Source: Heliopora coerulea
Taxonomy: Eukaryota; Cnidaria; Anthozoa; Scleralcyonacea; Helioporidae
NCBI GenBank assembly: GCA_030142905.1
Contig: JASJOG010000028.1
Coordinates: forward strand, 1,357,001 to 1,421,000
DNA length: 64,000 nucleotides
Reading direction: 5' to 3'
In this document: positions 12,601-24,207 of the stretch, one piece after another
How positions within the stretch are numbered: position 1 is the first letter of the stretch
Layout: each line of letters starts with the position of its first letter
Program-made: the position numbers and the translations under genes
Notes under the pieces: model-generated
Databases searched by the model: none
Seen by the model: the letters and a program-made list of their open reading frames with translations, nothing else
What the model was told of the DNA's origin: nothing

Positions 12601-15600
12601 TGAACTTCAAAGGGAGCTAGATGAGATGTATAGGAAAAATGGAGAACTTCGACGAACGCTGACTGATAACATTCAGTTGGTTGAACTGAATCGCCAACTG
12701 AAACAAGACTTACAAACATCTCAGCAGAAGAATAAATTGTTAGGAAAACAAGTGGAAGACAAAGTCAAACAACTCGATGAAATGACCTCTGAAGTATCTC
12801 GCTTAGGAAATGAACTAGATCGAGCGCATGCCGTTAGCATTGACTACGCGTCTCAGTTAAAGGCATTGCGACATCAAGGTGAGGAAACGGCTCGGCATCC
12901 CGAGGATCTAGTTGGCGCTAAGAGCGTAAAGGAAAAATTGGAAAACGAAATAAAGCAATTGCGGTCTTCGCTAGAAAAAGTAGGAAAAGAGAACGAGAGG
13001 TGAGTCAGCAGTCGTTTGCTATTTTTATTCTTGGTCAACTATTTTTTGTGGATGATGTTGTCATTCTCCTACTTACCTCCTAAGCTTTCTTCAGCCGACA
13101 ATTCCAAAAAATGTAATACAAAACAAATTTCGAGATAAAGACACCTGGTGAAAACTTGAACTTTAAGTTATTACGGCAAAAGTAACAAAACGTGGAGGCG
13201 ATACTTACTTTTTTCTGGACTATGCTCTACATTTTTATTGTTTTTTTTTTACATCTCGCTATTCTTCTCCTTTGTCCACACTGCTTTGTTCTTTTCCCAG
13301 TCCTTGTTCTCGTTGCAGTTGTTATTGCTGTTTTTTATAGCAGTTGCTGTTGGTGTTCCTATTGTTGCTGGTGCTGGTCGTGATCGTAGAGGTTTCATTG
13401 TTGGTACTTGAGAAAGAGGAAGAGGTGGTAGTGGTGGGAGTCGTAGTGGTTATTGCGTCGATGGTAGTCACTGTAAAGACGGCAGTACTCGTAAGGGTCT
13501 GTCGTGGTTGGGCGTGATGGTGGTGTTGGTAACGGGGGTTGTGGTGTTGGTGCTGTGCGTGGAATTGGTGATTTTGATGGTAGCGTCGGTGGTGGTGATG
13601 CTGGGGTTTGTGGTTATGGTGATGTTGGTTGTGGAGATGGTTGTGGCAGTGGTGAGTTTATTAGCATTTTCATGTTGTCATTACACTCAAAATTGTTTAT
13701 TTCTGCGAACATGGTCACCTGATAATTAACGTTTCTAGACGACATGACTCCATTTCTTCTATAATGCATACACACTTGCAATGCGATGGACGTTATTTTA
13801 AACCCATGTAATTTTTTTTACTGACGTAGGTTGAAAGGACTGATTGTTGAGAAAAACCAGATGAAATCTTACGAGACGGTATTGCCAGCTTCTGATGACC
13901 TGTATCATGCGAAGGGCCCGGATTCTACTGATGCGAGATACATCTCAACTGTTGAGGTACAGTCTTTACGTGAAAAACTAGATATAAGTGAGAAGTTAAA
14001 CGCAGCGTTGAAATACGAACTAGAGGCGAACCGAAAGAGTACGAACAAGTTGGAAACCTCGGGCAAGCCCCTCATGGATCACCTGGAAGAATTACGTCAG
14101 CTACGTGCACGGCTTGAAGAGAGCATTAGGGCTTATGATGCCCTGTGTGTTCAATTAGAAGAAAAGTTGTCGGAACTCAAGCAAGATAGTGGAAAAAATG
14201 GATTGAACGACAAACTTTCACTTATCAAAGAAAACGATACTCTACGCGATCAACTGGCACAATTTACGGAAAAAATGAAAAGGATTCAGAATCAGTTGGA
14301 AGAGCAGAGGATCGCTGCGAAAAAGTAAGTTGAAAATATTATAGTGACGAAACTACAGCCGGAACCCACAACAAAATCTACAATCCTGGCCAAAGACACT
14401 GGGACAACACTTCAAATTGACCTCACTTTTGACCCTCGTTCCCCCTTCAATGTTGCGAGTTTTCGGGAAATTTTTCGCTTTGCGTGTGACAAAACCAGCA
14501 TCATGTGACATGGTGGAATGAAGCAACATTGATGGAGGGGGAGGGGAGGAGGAGCTGGCGATATCCCTTTATATCGTCTTTGGTACGGTTAGTAGAGTCA
14601 TTTGCAAAGCTGTCCCAGTTATTATTGGCCAATATTATAGTTCTTATTCACTATTTCTTCTGTTAACTAACGCGATTTGGATTATCATGAACGATTTTCA
14701 TGCAAAATTTAGAGTTCTTGGCGGCTACCTTTTACGCTTATTATTTTTTCTCTAGAGATAAGGAGCAACTTGGATTGTTGCATCATCAATTTACTGAGAG
14801 TAATAAAGCCAACGAAAGTTTGAGAAAAGAACTTGCTATCTACGACCGTGTACTGAAGTTAGAAGAAACACAAAGGAACGACGCTGATGGTAAGTCGTGC
14901 TTCTAGGAGCGATTCAGTCATGAATTGCAAAATTCTCCAAAGTTTACGACGCAACTTAGCCGTTCTTATTTCTGCCACGAGTTGATGGTTATTTCTTTTG
15001 GCTTAAAATCAGGACGTTGAGAATTCAAGCTAAGTCATGGCCCTCTTCTAGTGTTTTTGGTTAAGGCATTTGCGTCCCATTGTCTTCCTCAGCGGGCGTA
15101 TGTTAACTGATCTGACTTGTTATGGGGATGTGACACTCCCCACAGTTTGCCAAAAAACCAGAACGTTCGGCCAAAAATAGGTAGTTATTCGGGCAAAATT
15201 TATTTTCGTAACTAAGGTAGGTCAAAATCCTTTGCGGTTACTGGCTTATATTCAATTTAACTATTTAAACGCGGAAGCGACGGTACACCATACATGGCCT
15301 GAATGCGCATCAAATAAAACTCGGACAATTTTTGAAGGGATACAATATTCAAGGAAATTAACAAGACGTACTCCTAATCTAAATAGGTTAACTACGCCCG
15401 TGTTTTTCCTCCACCCAGGTAAGTAAACTAGGTAGAAAGTTCGAAGGTTGGTAACTGCAGTGACTGATCCTAAAGACTTCTAAATTCTGAAATTCTTTAC
15501 GATCAATCACCGCAGTGGCCAGCTTTTGGACATTTTACGTTATTTAACACTGTGTACACAGCATCCTATTTCTTTAAGTAAACTAGGGACGGGTTATAGT

Positions 15601-18600
15601 TCGGAGAGCTCATCATGCATGGTTTTTAAGAATGTTTTAGGAGGAATATGAACACGTTATTTGTCGAATTGTGTTGGTAGACGTGGTCCTTTTTGAGTTC
15701 GCTCGATGACTAAACGTTAAGTTCAGGGGAATTTTCTTTTCATTTTTGGCGTCATTGCGCAAATTTCGACGTTTCAGTGTTTGAGTGGTCGGAAAGAAAA
15801 AAGACTACTATTTTATTCTCAACCATGAAACTCGAACCAAATCATAAACAGTGCCGTCCAAAAGCCGAAAATATAAGAATGACAACGTTTTTCTCGAGTA
15901 AGAGAGCAGGTATGGTAAGCTGTTTACATTTCTAAACATTGGACTTGATGGTCTTTTCTGATATTTACTGTAGTGTCACTCTGAAGTAAAAGTGAAATAA
16001 CTTAGCGGACATTAACAAAACCAAAGCAAATTTGGGAATCTATAAAATTCCATCAAAAAAGTTAACTTTACCGTTTTTCGGAATTTCCTCAGGTGAGGCA
16101 TAATCACCCTTTTGTATATTATCAAAAGGTTGGTGTTTCGAATCTTCAGAAATCGCTTCAAGAATTTATGAGCTAGATGAACGTTAGTGAGCTTCGAGAA
16201 ACAACAAATTACATATGCATTAAATGTAATTAGTTAAGGGTTCTGAAACGTTTTATTTCATAGGTTCCCATGACTCCATGAGCAGTGCTTCTTCCAACAA
16301 TGACGCCATCCTAATGTTGATGGCCGAAATACGAAGCTTACGTGAACAGTTGGAGGCCAGCATACAATCCAATAACTCACTACGCGAGATGTTACAAAAC
16401 CAGCTATCAACGTCACCACCACGACCAACGGGTCCCAGATCACCAAGAAGAGGCCTGGTAACTAGAACAAGTGCTGTCATGTCACCCGGTTAGTCCATTT
16501 GATATTGAAACGGGATTAACGTCTTATTAAGAGTATTTTCTTTACTTCCGCGCATTCCAGCCGTAAGATGCTGATATCGTGGGCTTATCCTCATGGGGCA
16601 CTTCTCGCAAGTTTGTTCCAAACCAAATGCACAATGTTAGGGCTCAATCCTACCGAAGAATGGGTTTCTTGATCGACCAGCATACTTTAACATGTTTTTA
16701 TGGACGCGTACTAAACTCTAAACATTGTAGACAAGTAGGAGGTTTTGTATGCGTTCTAAGAAGCAATTATTACCTAAAAATCTAAAATGTGCTTTCTAAA
16801 ATCACGCTGAAAATCAGGCAATTTTTGAGCCTTACCAAGCCTACTGAAGGATAGGACAGGTATTCTCTTCCATTGGATTTGAATTGACATCCCAGGCGCC
16901 ATTCCCGATAGGGAACGGCATTTAGACGTTTTTACATGGGCCATGTGGCCTTGTCAAGAAAAGTACCCTCAACTCCAAATTTCTAGAATGCAATCAATCA
17001 GTTTACAAGATGAATGTTCTTTTCAGTAATTTGCGCCCATGTACCCTTAAACGACTGCATCATATTTTAATCAATCGCGGAGAAAGAATCATAAAACGGT
17101 AGAGTATTTATTTCAAGTTTGGTCAACGTACAAGCGAGCAAGCGGACAATTTCGCTAGGAGATTAGCAATGCGGCGAAAGAAAAGATTTGAAGTAAAACT
17201 AAGACGAACAAATGATATGAAACAAGAAAGTGATTCTTTCCTTTTGTGACTCTACACAGCTGAAAATATTGTCAAGCACGCGGTCCATTCACCCCAGTAC
17301 CTCTCCGCCTTTTGTTTCCTGCGTCATCTATACGTGTTACCGATGGACGATTTCGTATGAACATTTCATTCCGGACACGAGAAGAGATGTAGAGATTTAA
17401 ACAGATGGTATGAGTTCACAACAGCATAAAAGTCATATAGAATCATTGAACTAGCGTCTTCAGGCCTATCCACAAGATACGATTATCGTGTACGATTTTT
17501 CACTTTGACATATGCAATTATGTCATAAAAGCACAATTCTTGACTGCCATTCTTTCGCGAATGTTGCAATTGATCCTGAAGACTCTTATGACCGAATCTG
17601 ATACATCAAAATGAACAATCGTATACGACAGTCGTATCGTGTAAATGGGCCCTTACATGTCACATGATTCCCTTTATTATAAAACCTAGTCTAGTTGCCA
17701 TTCTTTTAGAACTCGTTTCGCTCTCTGACGAAGGCCCATAGGTCGAGACGTTGGAAATCTTTATCATAACTTCGGCAGTCTACCAACCTTTTAAGTTTTT
17801 GTGCTGTTTTATACTGCCTACGCAGCATCCCATTTTTATATCATGGTGTAACGTCCTCGTCCAGACAACGGTCGCAGCGTAACTAATATTGCAAAGCGTG
17901 TTTCCAGTAGGTAATCATATTCCTGTGTATTTAGTTGTCATCTACGTTGGTCGTTGTTAATGGGTATTGTTTGTTCTGTAGTTTCTGATCGCTCGGCTGT
18001 ACTCCAAAATAGTTCATCCGTGGCAAGTGGAGATGATGAGGAAGTGAAAGTGGTCCTGCAGTCCGAGACTTTAGAGGAACTGCGACAATACGTGAACTCT
18101 GGTTTCCATAACTCTGAATCATTGTTAATTAAAATGACAAGATTAACTCTCGAAGGACATGACAAAGAGGGTCATGTACGATCTTTTTTATGCTCGATAT
18201 TTACATTTGTCACTAAACCTTACTTCTGCTTTCCTTACATCATATCTCGTCACTTAACATTTTTCTGTTTTACCTTTATTTACCTCGCCTTAACTTCACC
18301 TCACTTCACCTCACCTTAGCTATCTCCGCCATGATTCACCTACCCTTACGTGACCTCACCTGATCTCACCTTATCTTACCTCATCTCACATTTTCTCATC
18401 TCTCCTCATATTACCTATCGTCACCTCACCCTTCCTTGCCTGATCTTTCTTTACCTTACCTCACCTCACCTTAGCTTACATTGCATCACCTCACTTCACT
18501 TTTACCTTTTTTACGTCAGCTCACCTTACATCGCCCTATCACACTATACCACACCTCCCATCTCAAGTCACCTCACAACACTTCACGATACCTTACCTTA

Positions 18601-20313
18601 CCATGCCATACCTTTACTTACATAACCTTACCACCATGCTTTGCCCTGCCTAACCCATCTTACGTTGCCGTTTTTAACTTCACCCTGACGTTGTGTCAGT
18701 TGATTGCCCCTAACTTCCAGTCATATCTCCTCTCTTCATTGTCATAGTTCAGCTTACCTTAATTGACTTGCCCACCACCATGGCTTGCATTACGTTATCC
18801 CATTTCATTCGGCTAATATCATTTCGCTAGACTTCATTTCTTTTTTATGCACTTTACATCACCTGTCCTATTAGTTAACCATTATTTATTCTATTCCTTC
18901 TTTCATAGCTTGATGATTTGAAAAAAGAATTGGAAACGTTGAGATCCCTGTTGTTTAAGAGTAGCAAGCTACTAGACCGCCTGTGGGCCGAACAACTATC
19001 ATCTGGACCCACAGTTGCCGACCGTTTAACCAAACAGGTTTTTTTAACTTCTTAACTGAGGGTTGCCATACATATATTTATGCATTCACCGTACGTTTAG
19101 ATGAGGTATTTTCTGTTTCAGTAAAAGTTTCTAATTTTGTGCTTTTTGTGACCTGGACTTCATCTTTTTCCACACTTTACCAGACATCTCACTCTAGTTA
19201 GCTTTCTTAGTAACCATGCAGGATACTTCACTTTAGATTTTAGAACGATACGGATTTAAGCCTTGGCTGAATGAGGTTCGAAGTCGCTACAAGTTTCAAC
19301 ATACATCAACTTGGAATGACTTAAATCACGGTTTAGTAGGTTTGATTTTTCTGCAATTTTCTGCAACTCGTATTCCCTTGTGTTCTCGTTTGATGGCCAT
19401 TGCCAGCTGAAACTATGTTTGTCGCAGAAGGTTGAAGGCATTCTAAGGTTACGTAAATTTGTTTAAACCTGCGTTCTAGTTTAGCCAGCTTGCTTAGATA
19501 AAACGTAACTCAAATGGATACGAAACAAATTGGGTCGTCCTTTGGCCAAGGTTTTTGGTTTTAAACATCCGGCGATAAATTTACCTTGGTGGAGTGAAAT
19601 CAGTTGATTTTTCTTGTTCGTTAACTATTACCGTGCTTTTTGTAAATTGTGATTGGAAAGTCTGGATTAAACTTCTTTTGCTTCAGAATGAAGAACTTCA
19701 ACGAGAAATTAGAATGCTGAAAAAGAGGGTTTTGAGTCAAAGTAAAATCTTGGAGAATACTGCAACCCGTCTTGAGGTATAGGTGCATTTTTGCGATTGG
19801 AATTTTATGGGAGAAATTTTATAAACAAAAAACATCAATTCAGTATTTCTTTTGTTCTTGCCCAGTCTTCCAGTCGTATGAGAAAGGAAGTGGAACGATC
19901 TCTCTTTGCTCGTTGTAAGTATATAGATGAATGTCACTGCTTTAAACAGACCTGCAGGCAGAAACACGTACATATGTACTACATATCTTCACATGTTAAC
20001 GTATTCATACCTTCGTGATTCTGTTCATGTTCACCCTTGTACTAAATTGTTCTACCCACGTATTTATCAATGGTGTAAGGAGGCAATCAGCAAAGCATGT
20101 CACTTCCACCGCTTAAACATGCTATCTTATGCATTTTCTTTAATAGTATCAGAAACCCGCGAAACACTTGGCAGCTCAAGACAAAACTTACAGGTTTGTA
20201 AAAAGTCTTGTAACTGCTTAGCGTAGATTATATCATATAAAACTATCATAAACCAACACAACTGTTCTCTTTTTCAGGATCGTCTGGCAACTCGAAATGA
20301 CCCCTCGACATAA
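655..20313 (+). CDS. CDK5RAP2/myomegalin-like centrosomal coiled-coil protein, C-terminal part, 27 exons
   Basis: Exons: 655-750, 886-924, 999-1073, 1294-1389, 2821-2916, 3255-3350, 3429-3479, 3558-3605, 3969-4023, 4101-4171, 4311-4378, 5085-5136, 5235-5267, 5990-6037, 7388-7513, 8457-8587, 10177-10525, 12161-12999, 13830-14324, 14756-14889, 16264-16488, 17982-18175, 18909-19037, 19687-19776, 19866-19914, 20147-20193, 20278-20313. All are bounded by AG and GT, and the phases join into one open frame of 1255 codons ending at TAA 20311-20313. The protein is almost entirely charged coiled coil rich in E, K, Q and L heptads, with no membrane segment. A motif of the form LRxxLExSIxxNxxLR recurs, clearest in the 16264 exon (LREQLEASIQSNNSLR) and as a variant in the 13830 exon (LRARLEESIRAYDAL). 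This repeat recalls CDK5RAP2 and PDE4DIP/myomegalin, scaffolds that anchor gamma-tubulin complexes at centrosomes and Golgi. The N-terminal gamma-tubulin-binding CM1 region would lie left of the window. Another long centrosomal coiled-coil family is possible; that this is one real gene is much surer than its name. Confidence 0.75.
1440..2820. other. Intron sequence without genes
   Basis: Open frames here are short and featureless. Around 2283 there is a stretch resembling the end of a hAT-type miniature element (CAGAGCCGTAGCTAG followed by G-rich sequence), without a visible partner end. Nothing else is supported. Confidence 0.4.
3007..3064. repeat. Short foldback, 14 bp perfect arms
   Basis: GACGTCAGTTTCAG at 3007-3020 is the exact reverse complement of CTGAAACTGACGTC at 3051-3064, around a 30 bp loop. 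It lies in an intron of the centrosomal gene and is probably the tip of a foldback or MITE-type repeat. Confidence 0.7.
3777..3808 (+). other. Possible alternative 32-nt exon
   Basis: A TTCCAG acceptor precedes and a GTGATT donor follows a short open stretch in phase 0 to 2. Joining it to the next exon requires an acceptor 5 nt downstream of the one used in the main model (after GTAAG, at 3974). The reading frame then stays open and enters the same coiled coil. It may be an alternative exon or chance; the main model skips it. Confidence 0.25.
4797..4965. repeat. Degenerate GTT/GCT trinucleotide repeat
   Basis: Imperfect GTT, GCT and TGT triplets. Overlapping open frames of Val/Ala or Leu runs are by-products. 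It lies in the 706-nt intron before the 5085 exon. Confidence 0.75.
6752..7013. repeat. Inverted pair of tRNA-derived SINE copies
   Basis: A roughly 107 bp unit at 6908-7013 (+) reappears inverted at 6752-6858. On the plus strand it has an A-box-like stretch (TAGCTCAATGGTT) and a diverged B box. The minus-strand copy has an intact B box, GGTTCGATCCC. Both continue into a shared non-tRNA tail with TTTTCTGAGTAC. There is no acceptor stem, so these are SINEs and not tRNA genes. A third relative is at 62621-62715. The pair lies in an intron of the centrosomal gene. Confidence 0.7.
7522..7592. repeat. AAC-rich microsatellite
   Basis: AAC triplets interrupted by AGG and AAA directly follow the 7388-7513 exon donor. 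This is intronic low complexity. Confidence 0.8.
8762..10110. repeat. Dispersed repeat, copy 1, about 1.35 kb
   Basis: This stretch is closely matched by 62722-63975 in the same orientation, with scattered substitutions and small indels. Copy 1 keeps about 110 bp (around 9665-9780) that copy 2 lacks. It contains an internal near-duplication of about 90 bp (TTCTAATTATTTCATAAAAG region) and ends in a CTTT/TTTC pyrimidine-rich tail from about 9955. It has no convincing coding frame. It lies in the intron between the 8457 and 10177 exons. A non-autonomous transposon is the best guess; class unknown. Confidence 0.75.
11905..12098. repeat. Foldback with tRNA-like core
   Basis: Arms at about 11905-11962 and 12042-12098 are near-perfect reverse complements (TCTGACACTGCCGA against TCGGCAGTGTCAGA at the tips). 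Read on the minus strand, the centre has an A-box-like stretch (TAGCTCAACAGGTAGAGC) and a B-box-like GTTCAAATCCC. It resembles a tRNA-derived SINE that folded back on itself and belongs to a different family from the 6.8 kb pair. It is intronic. Confidence 0.7.
13290..13665. repeat. GT/GTTG-rich low-complexity tract
   Basis: Degenerate GTT, GGT and GTGGT repeats inside an intron. Long Val/Gly open frames here are artefacts of composition. Confidence 0.7.
14890..16263. other. Intron, nothing recognised
   Basis: This is the intron before the 16264 exon. I see no exon with matching splice sites and no recognisable repeat. Confidence 0.5.
16489..17981. other. Intron with foldback-type repeat fragment
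   Basis: No coding sequence is supported. The stretch around 17720-17760 (CTGACGAAGGCC, GTCGAGACGTTGG) resembles a common foldback repeat end; a similar CTTCGTCAGATCAACTGACG stretch lies near 8189. No complete element is visible. Confidence 0.4.
18285..18660. repeat. Degenerate CTCAC/CTTAC pentanucleotide repeat
   Basis: Long runs of TCACC, TTACC and CTCAC variants inside the intron between the 17982 and 18909 exons. Ser/Thr/His-rich open frames over it are artefacts. Confidence 0.8.
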
Positions 20314-20324
20314 GTTAATTACTA

Positions 20325-20330
20325 AATAAA
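20325..20330 (+). promoter_or_regulatory. Poly(A) signal AATAAA
   Basis: A canonical AATAAA lies 11 nt after the stop codon of the centrosomal gene, in AT-rich sequence. It supports 20311-20313 as the true end of the gene and implies a very short 3' UTR. Confidence 0.6.
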
Positions 20331-20752
20331 TTTATATTTTACTACAAATTATATTTTAAATTAAATGTCTTATACAAAGGTGCATTATAATTGAACTATA
20401 TATTTTTGCTTCTGCGGATGATTCTCCAATATTTTTAGGGTCAATTTTGGTTGAACACTGAGGCGTACGTATTTGAGGAAACTTCAAAAGAGTTGTAAGA
20501 AAATCTGATTTAATCCATAAAGAGATAAAGTGAGAAATACTTCTGCAGAACATGCTATTATACTGTGAGAAAAGGCTAGAAAGTTTTTAATGCATTACTT
20601 ACAAATAGCGCAGAATGAACATTTTTGCATCGCTCGCGACTATCCTTTGGCACAACTAAAGTACATTTGCGTATGAAACAATAGGCATTCCATACGTGGA
20701 GTTCCGAATTAGCTTCATTTCAGTTAACGTCATACAACCTGTTTAACAGGCT

Positions 20753-21061
20753 TGTCTCGACTGTCGACGGTTTATCAGTTGCGTTGTGTCTCAGTCGTCT
20801 CAGAGACCATCGAGTTATGTTTGATAAGAACTTATAAAAAACTGAATGCGATACCTCTTTTCCATGAGCTCGTTTAGATAATCATCTGCCTCCACGATCT
20901 CCGTTTCTAGATCCTCTTCGTTCTCGATCTTACATGGTATGTTCTCGTCGATCCTCTTCAGCTGTTCAATTTTCGTGTCGAACGTCTGTAGTACAACTTG
21001 TAATTGTTGAAGACTTACTTCGTTAATCTCTCCTTCCTTTAAAGTAGAATAGAACATTTTT
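20753..21061 (-). mobile_element. BEL/Pao LTR-retrotransposon remnant, distal fragment
   Basis: On the minus strand, 21057-20815 codes for an acidic N-terminal gag-type segment (EGEINEVSLQQLQVVL, LKRIDENI, ETEIVEADDY) of the kind that starts BEL/Pao polyproteins. It stops just as it runs into 62 bp (20753-20814) that match, with four mismatches, the LTR end at 25966-26027. Almost the whole internal region between gag and the 3' LTR is therefore deleted. The upstream half of this element lies beyond the LINE, at 25786-26027. Confidence 0.65.
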
Positions 21062-21212
21062 ATTTAAACACGGTAAATACTCTTCAGGATTTTACATACA
21101 GTTACTGCTTAACATAAACAATTAAATATTACAATTATTACCAATAATACTAATTATTATAAAAACAAAACCTGCTTTCCAAGAGTGCCGTGTATAATAT
21201 TATATTAAAAAA

Positions 21213-24166
21213 CTAAGTACAAATATTAAGAAATTCCAAAGAAGTCATTGCAGCCGACTTTAAATTGATTAAAATTGTTTGTCTGTCGTAAATCAATAGG
21301 AAGACTATTCCATAGCACCGCACCACTATAACCAAACTATTTTTTAGATATTCTGTGTGGGGCCTCGGAATAGCCAATTTACCCTCGGTGTCTCTCAGTG
21401 AATAATTTCCTACACTGCTATGGTTCTCAAATATGGGACTCAAATAATCTGGAGCAAGCCCATTAAGTGATTTGTAAACCATAATAGCCTTTTGCATTTT
21501 ACTTGAATCTCTAGTTTTCTCCAACCAATTTTTTTCAGAAGGATATCAGTATTGGAGTCATAATTAGAAAAGGTTAATACTCTTGCTGCCCGATTTTGTA
21601 GTTTTAGCCATTTATCCGCAAGGGTTTTGGTGCAATTGTCCCAAACGACGCAGCAGTTGTCAAAATGTGGTTGAACTAATGAATTGAAAATAAACTGCAA
21701 CGTTGTACGTGCAACAAATGATCTTATGCGTTTTAGTGCACCAATGCCAGATGCAATCTTTTTAGATAATTTATCAATATGGTCATTCCAAGATAAATTC
21801 TCATCAAACAGTGCACCAATGGATTTTGTGTGTGAAACCTGATTAATGGGCATCCCACCAATTTTTAATGAAGGCGATGATTGGAAAGTTCTTATTCTTT
21901 GTCTGGAACCAATTAACATAAATTCCGTCTTAGAATGATTTAGAGTAAGCTTATTTGCAATTAGCCATTCATTTGTACTTTCTAAATCTTGATTAAGGTT
22001 CTCTTCTATATCAAGAACATTGTCGCTAGCATACGAAAGATGACTGTCGTCTGCATACATACGAGGCTTTGAGTGTGCAAGACAATTTGTTAAATCGTTA
22101 ATGTATATCAGGAATAGAGGTGGCCCTAGTATTGTCCCTTGTGGGACTCCACAGAGCAAAGTTTTGATCATCAGAAAGAAAACCGTTTACAGAACATTTT
22201 TGCTTACGGTTACTCAGATAGGATTTAAACCAATCTCTTGCAACTCCCTGTATACCATATGCATACAGTTTTGACAACAGAATTTCATGATCCACAGTGT
22301 CAAATGCTTTCTTGAGGTCCAAGAAAACTACAGCATTAACATTTCCACGATCAATATTATATGCCCATTCATTGGTAGCCTCAAGAAGAGCAGTGGCTGT
22401 GGAATGGAAACGTCGAAACCCAGATTGGCTATTAGAAAGAAGATCATTATCTATAAGAAAGGCATTGACTTGGTCATAAATTATCCTTTCAAAAACTTGC
22501 TATCACTGAAATAATTGAAATGGGACGATAATTATCAAGATCATTACGATCCCCTTGTTTAAGCAAAGGCACAACTTTCTAGTATTTCCATTCATCTGGA
22601 AAAATACCCGTGTTGATTGAGCAATTGAAAATTGTGCAAAGAAATTCAGCAATCAAGTCTGGGCGCAAACGAAGAAGTTTAGTAGAAATTTTATCCAAAC
22701 CTGTTGCTTTAGATTTGCTTAACTTTGATAAAAGTGAAAAAACAATGGAGGAATTTGTCTCCTTCAATTGGAAACTAGCTCTATATTCAAGACGTGATAA
22801 ATAATCCAGATAAGAACGGCTGTTTTCTTTACCGTTAATTTTCTCAGCGAGCTTCGGACCAATACTAGCAAAATGGTCATTAAACACCTTAGTTAATTCA
22901 TGAGGTCTATTAATTTTTAAACCATCTAAGTTGATCTCTGTTATTTGCGAATTATAGTGCTTTTTAGAAGTAAGCTCATTAATAATATTCCAGGTTTGTT
23001 TTGAGTTGTTCTTATTTTCACGAAATTTATTCAGATAATACGCCTTTTTTGCTTCCTTAATTTCATTGTTAACAGCATTACGCTTTCTCTTAAAAACAGA
23101 CCAGTCATTAAGATCATTAGAACGAGTTGCTTTTATCTTTAAAAGATCTCTTTCATGCATACATTGCTTTAATCGTGGCGTGATCCAAGGCGATTTGAAT
23201 GCTCGGACACGCTTTGAACGCTATGGAGCATGTTTTCGACAACTTTATTAAATTTATCTTTCCAAACATAACACATTTCATTCGGATTATCATAAGTCTT
23301 AATATCATCCCAATTTTGAGAACAAATGTCATTCCGAAAACTGACAGAATCAAAATTCTTAAATTTTCCATATGTTACAGTAGTACGGCCATTAGTAAGC
23401 CACTTGAAAGTTTTCGAAATGTATAGACTAAACTATGATCGCTAATACCAACATGAAAGACACCGGAGCAAACAATTTTATCAAGTGAATTCGTAAATAT
23501 TAGGTCAATCATTGTTGAAGATGATATAGTTATGCGAGTAGGATTGCTTATTAGTTGTTGTAAACTATAGAGATCAGCTATATTCATTAGTTTAGTTGAA
23601 TTGTGATCTAACATCTTCGAGGATAGATCACAATTCATATCACCCAATAAATAATATTCAATATTTTCGGCATCAATTCTGCCATTTAATGTCTCAAGAT
23701 GACTAAATTTATCAACGAGTGAGTCTGGTGGTCTATACCATGTCACAACGAGAAAAGGCTTAGATCTTGGTTTGCGAATTTCGATGCATAAATTCTCAAG
23801 CTGATCTATAGATAGGTCAAGACGTGGCGAGTAATTTATGTTACGACCAACATAAAAACACACGCCCCCACCCAATCTACCATTAATGTTTCTATCACGT
23901 CGTACAAGCTCATAGCCACGTACATGCATCTCATTATCGCTAATCGATGAATCAAGCCTTGTCTCGTTTATTGCTAAAACATCGATTAAATTGTCGGAAA
24001 GTAAAATCCGCACTTCATCAATGTGCTTTTTTAAACTTCCCACATTAAGTAAAGCCATCTTGAATCCCCGCATTTTGGAGAGAAATGACATAGATTGATG
24101 AATAATACTTTGCTGATCATCATTGGCTGCAAACGTTAAATCTTTTAATTTAGTTCTAGCATGCAA
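21213..24166 (-). pseudogene. LINE ORF2, endonuclease and reverse transcriptase, several frameshifts
   Basis: 24166-23375 is the AP-type endonuclease (ALLNVGSLKKH, ETRLD, GGGVCFYV, WYRPPD, LGDMNCD, SDHSLV). 23160-22579 begins the RT region (SKATGLDKISTKLL). 22322-22098 continues with DLKKAFDTVDHEILL. 22171-21440 carries PQGTILGPPLFLIYINDL and the catalytic RMYADD box. 21524-21213 is the C-terminal tail. The pieces lie in different frames and overlap, showing at least four breaks, so the copy is inactive. Confidence 0.8.
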
Positions 24167-24207
24167 TGGGTGAAAAATACCTGGTGCTGTGGCATAAGTT
24201 ACATTAG

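Larger units (their letters stand above)
10177..14889 (+). other. Large coiled-coil exons of the centrosomal gene
   Basis: Four exons (10177-10525, 12161-12999, 13830-14324, 14756-14889) code for about 600 residues of continuous, strongly charged heptad coiled coil. The 839-nt exon at 12161 is the largest of the gene. Phases run 2-0, 0-2, 2-2, 2-1 and join without stops. The 10177 exon opens with FDGELAVISKLRQSLEDGI and carries a Gly/Ser-rich break near its end, a likely hinge. Intron 10526-12160 carries a tRNA-like foldback and intron 13000-13829 a GT-rich simple repeat. Confidence 0.75.
16264..20313 (+). other. C-terminal exons of the centrosomal gene
   Basis: The last seven exons. The 16264 exon carries the clearest family motif, followed by a Pro/Arg-rich linker (SPPRPTGPRSPRRG), probably unstructured. 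The 17982 exon has an acidic segment and then a helical segment (LEELRQYVNSGFHNSESLL). The rest are coiled coil, including LKKELETLRSLLFKSSKLLD and LQREIRMLKKRVLSQSKILE. The protein ends in RNDPST. By position this would be the counterpart of the C-terminal CM2 region of CDK5RAP2, but that is placement only, without alignment. Confidence 0.7.
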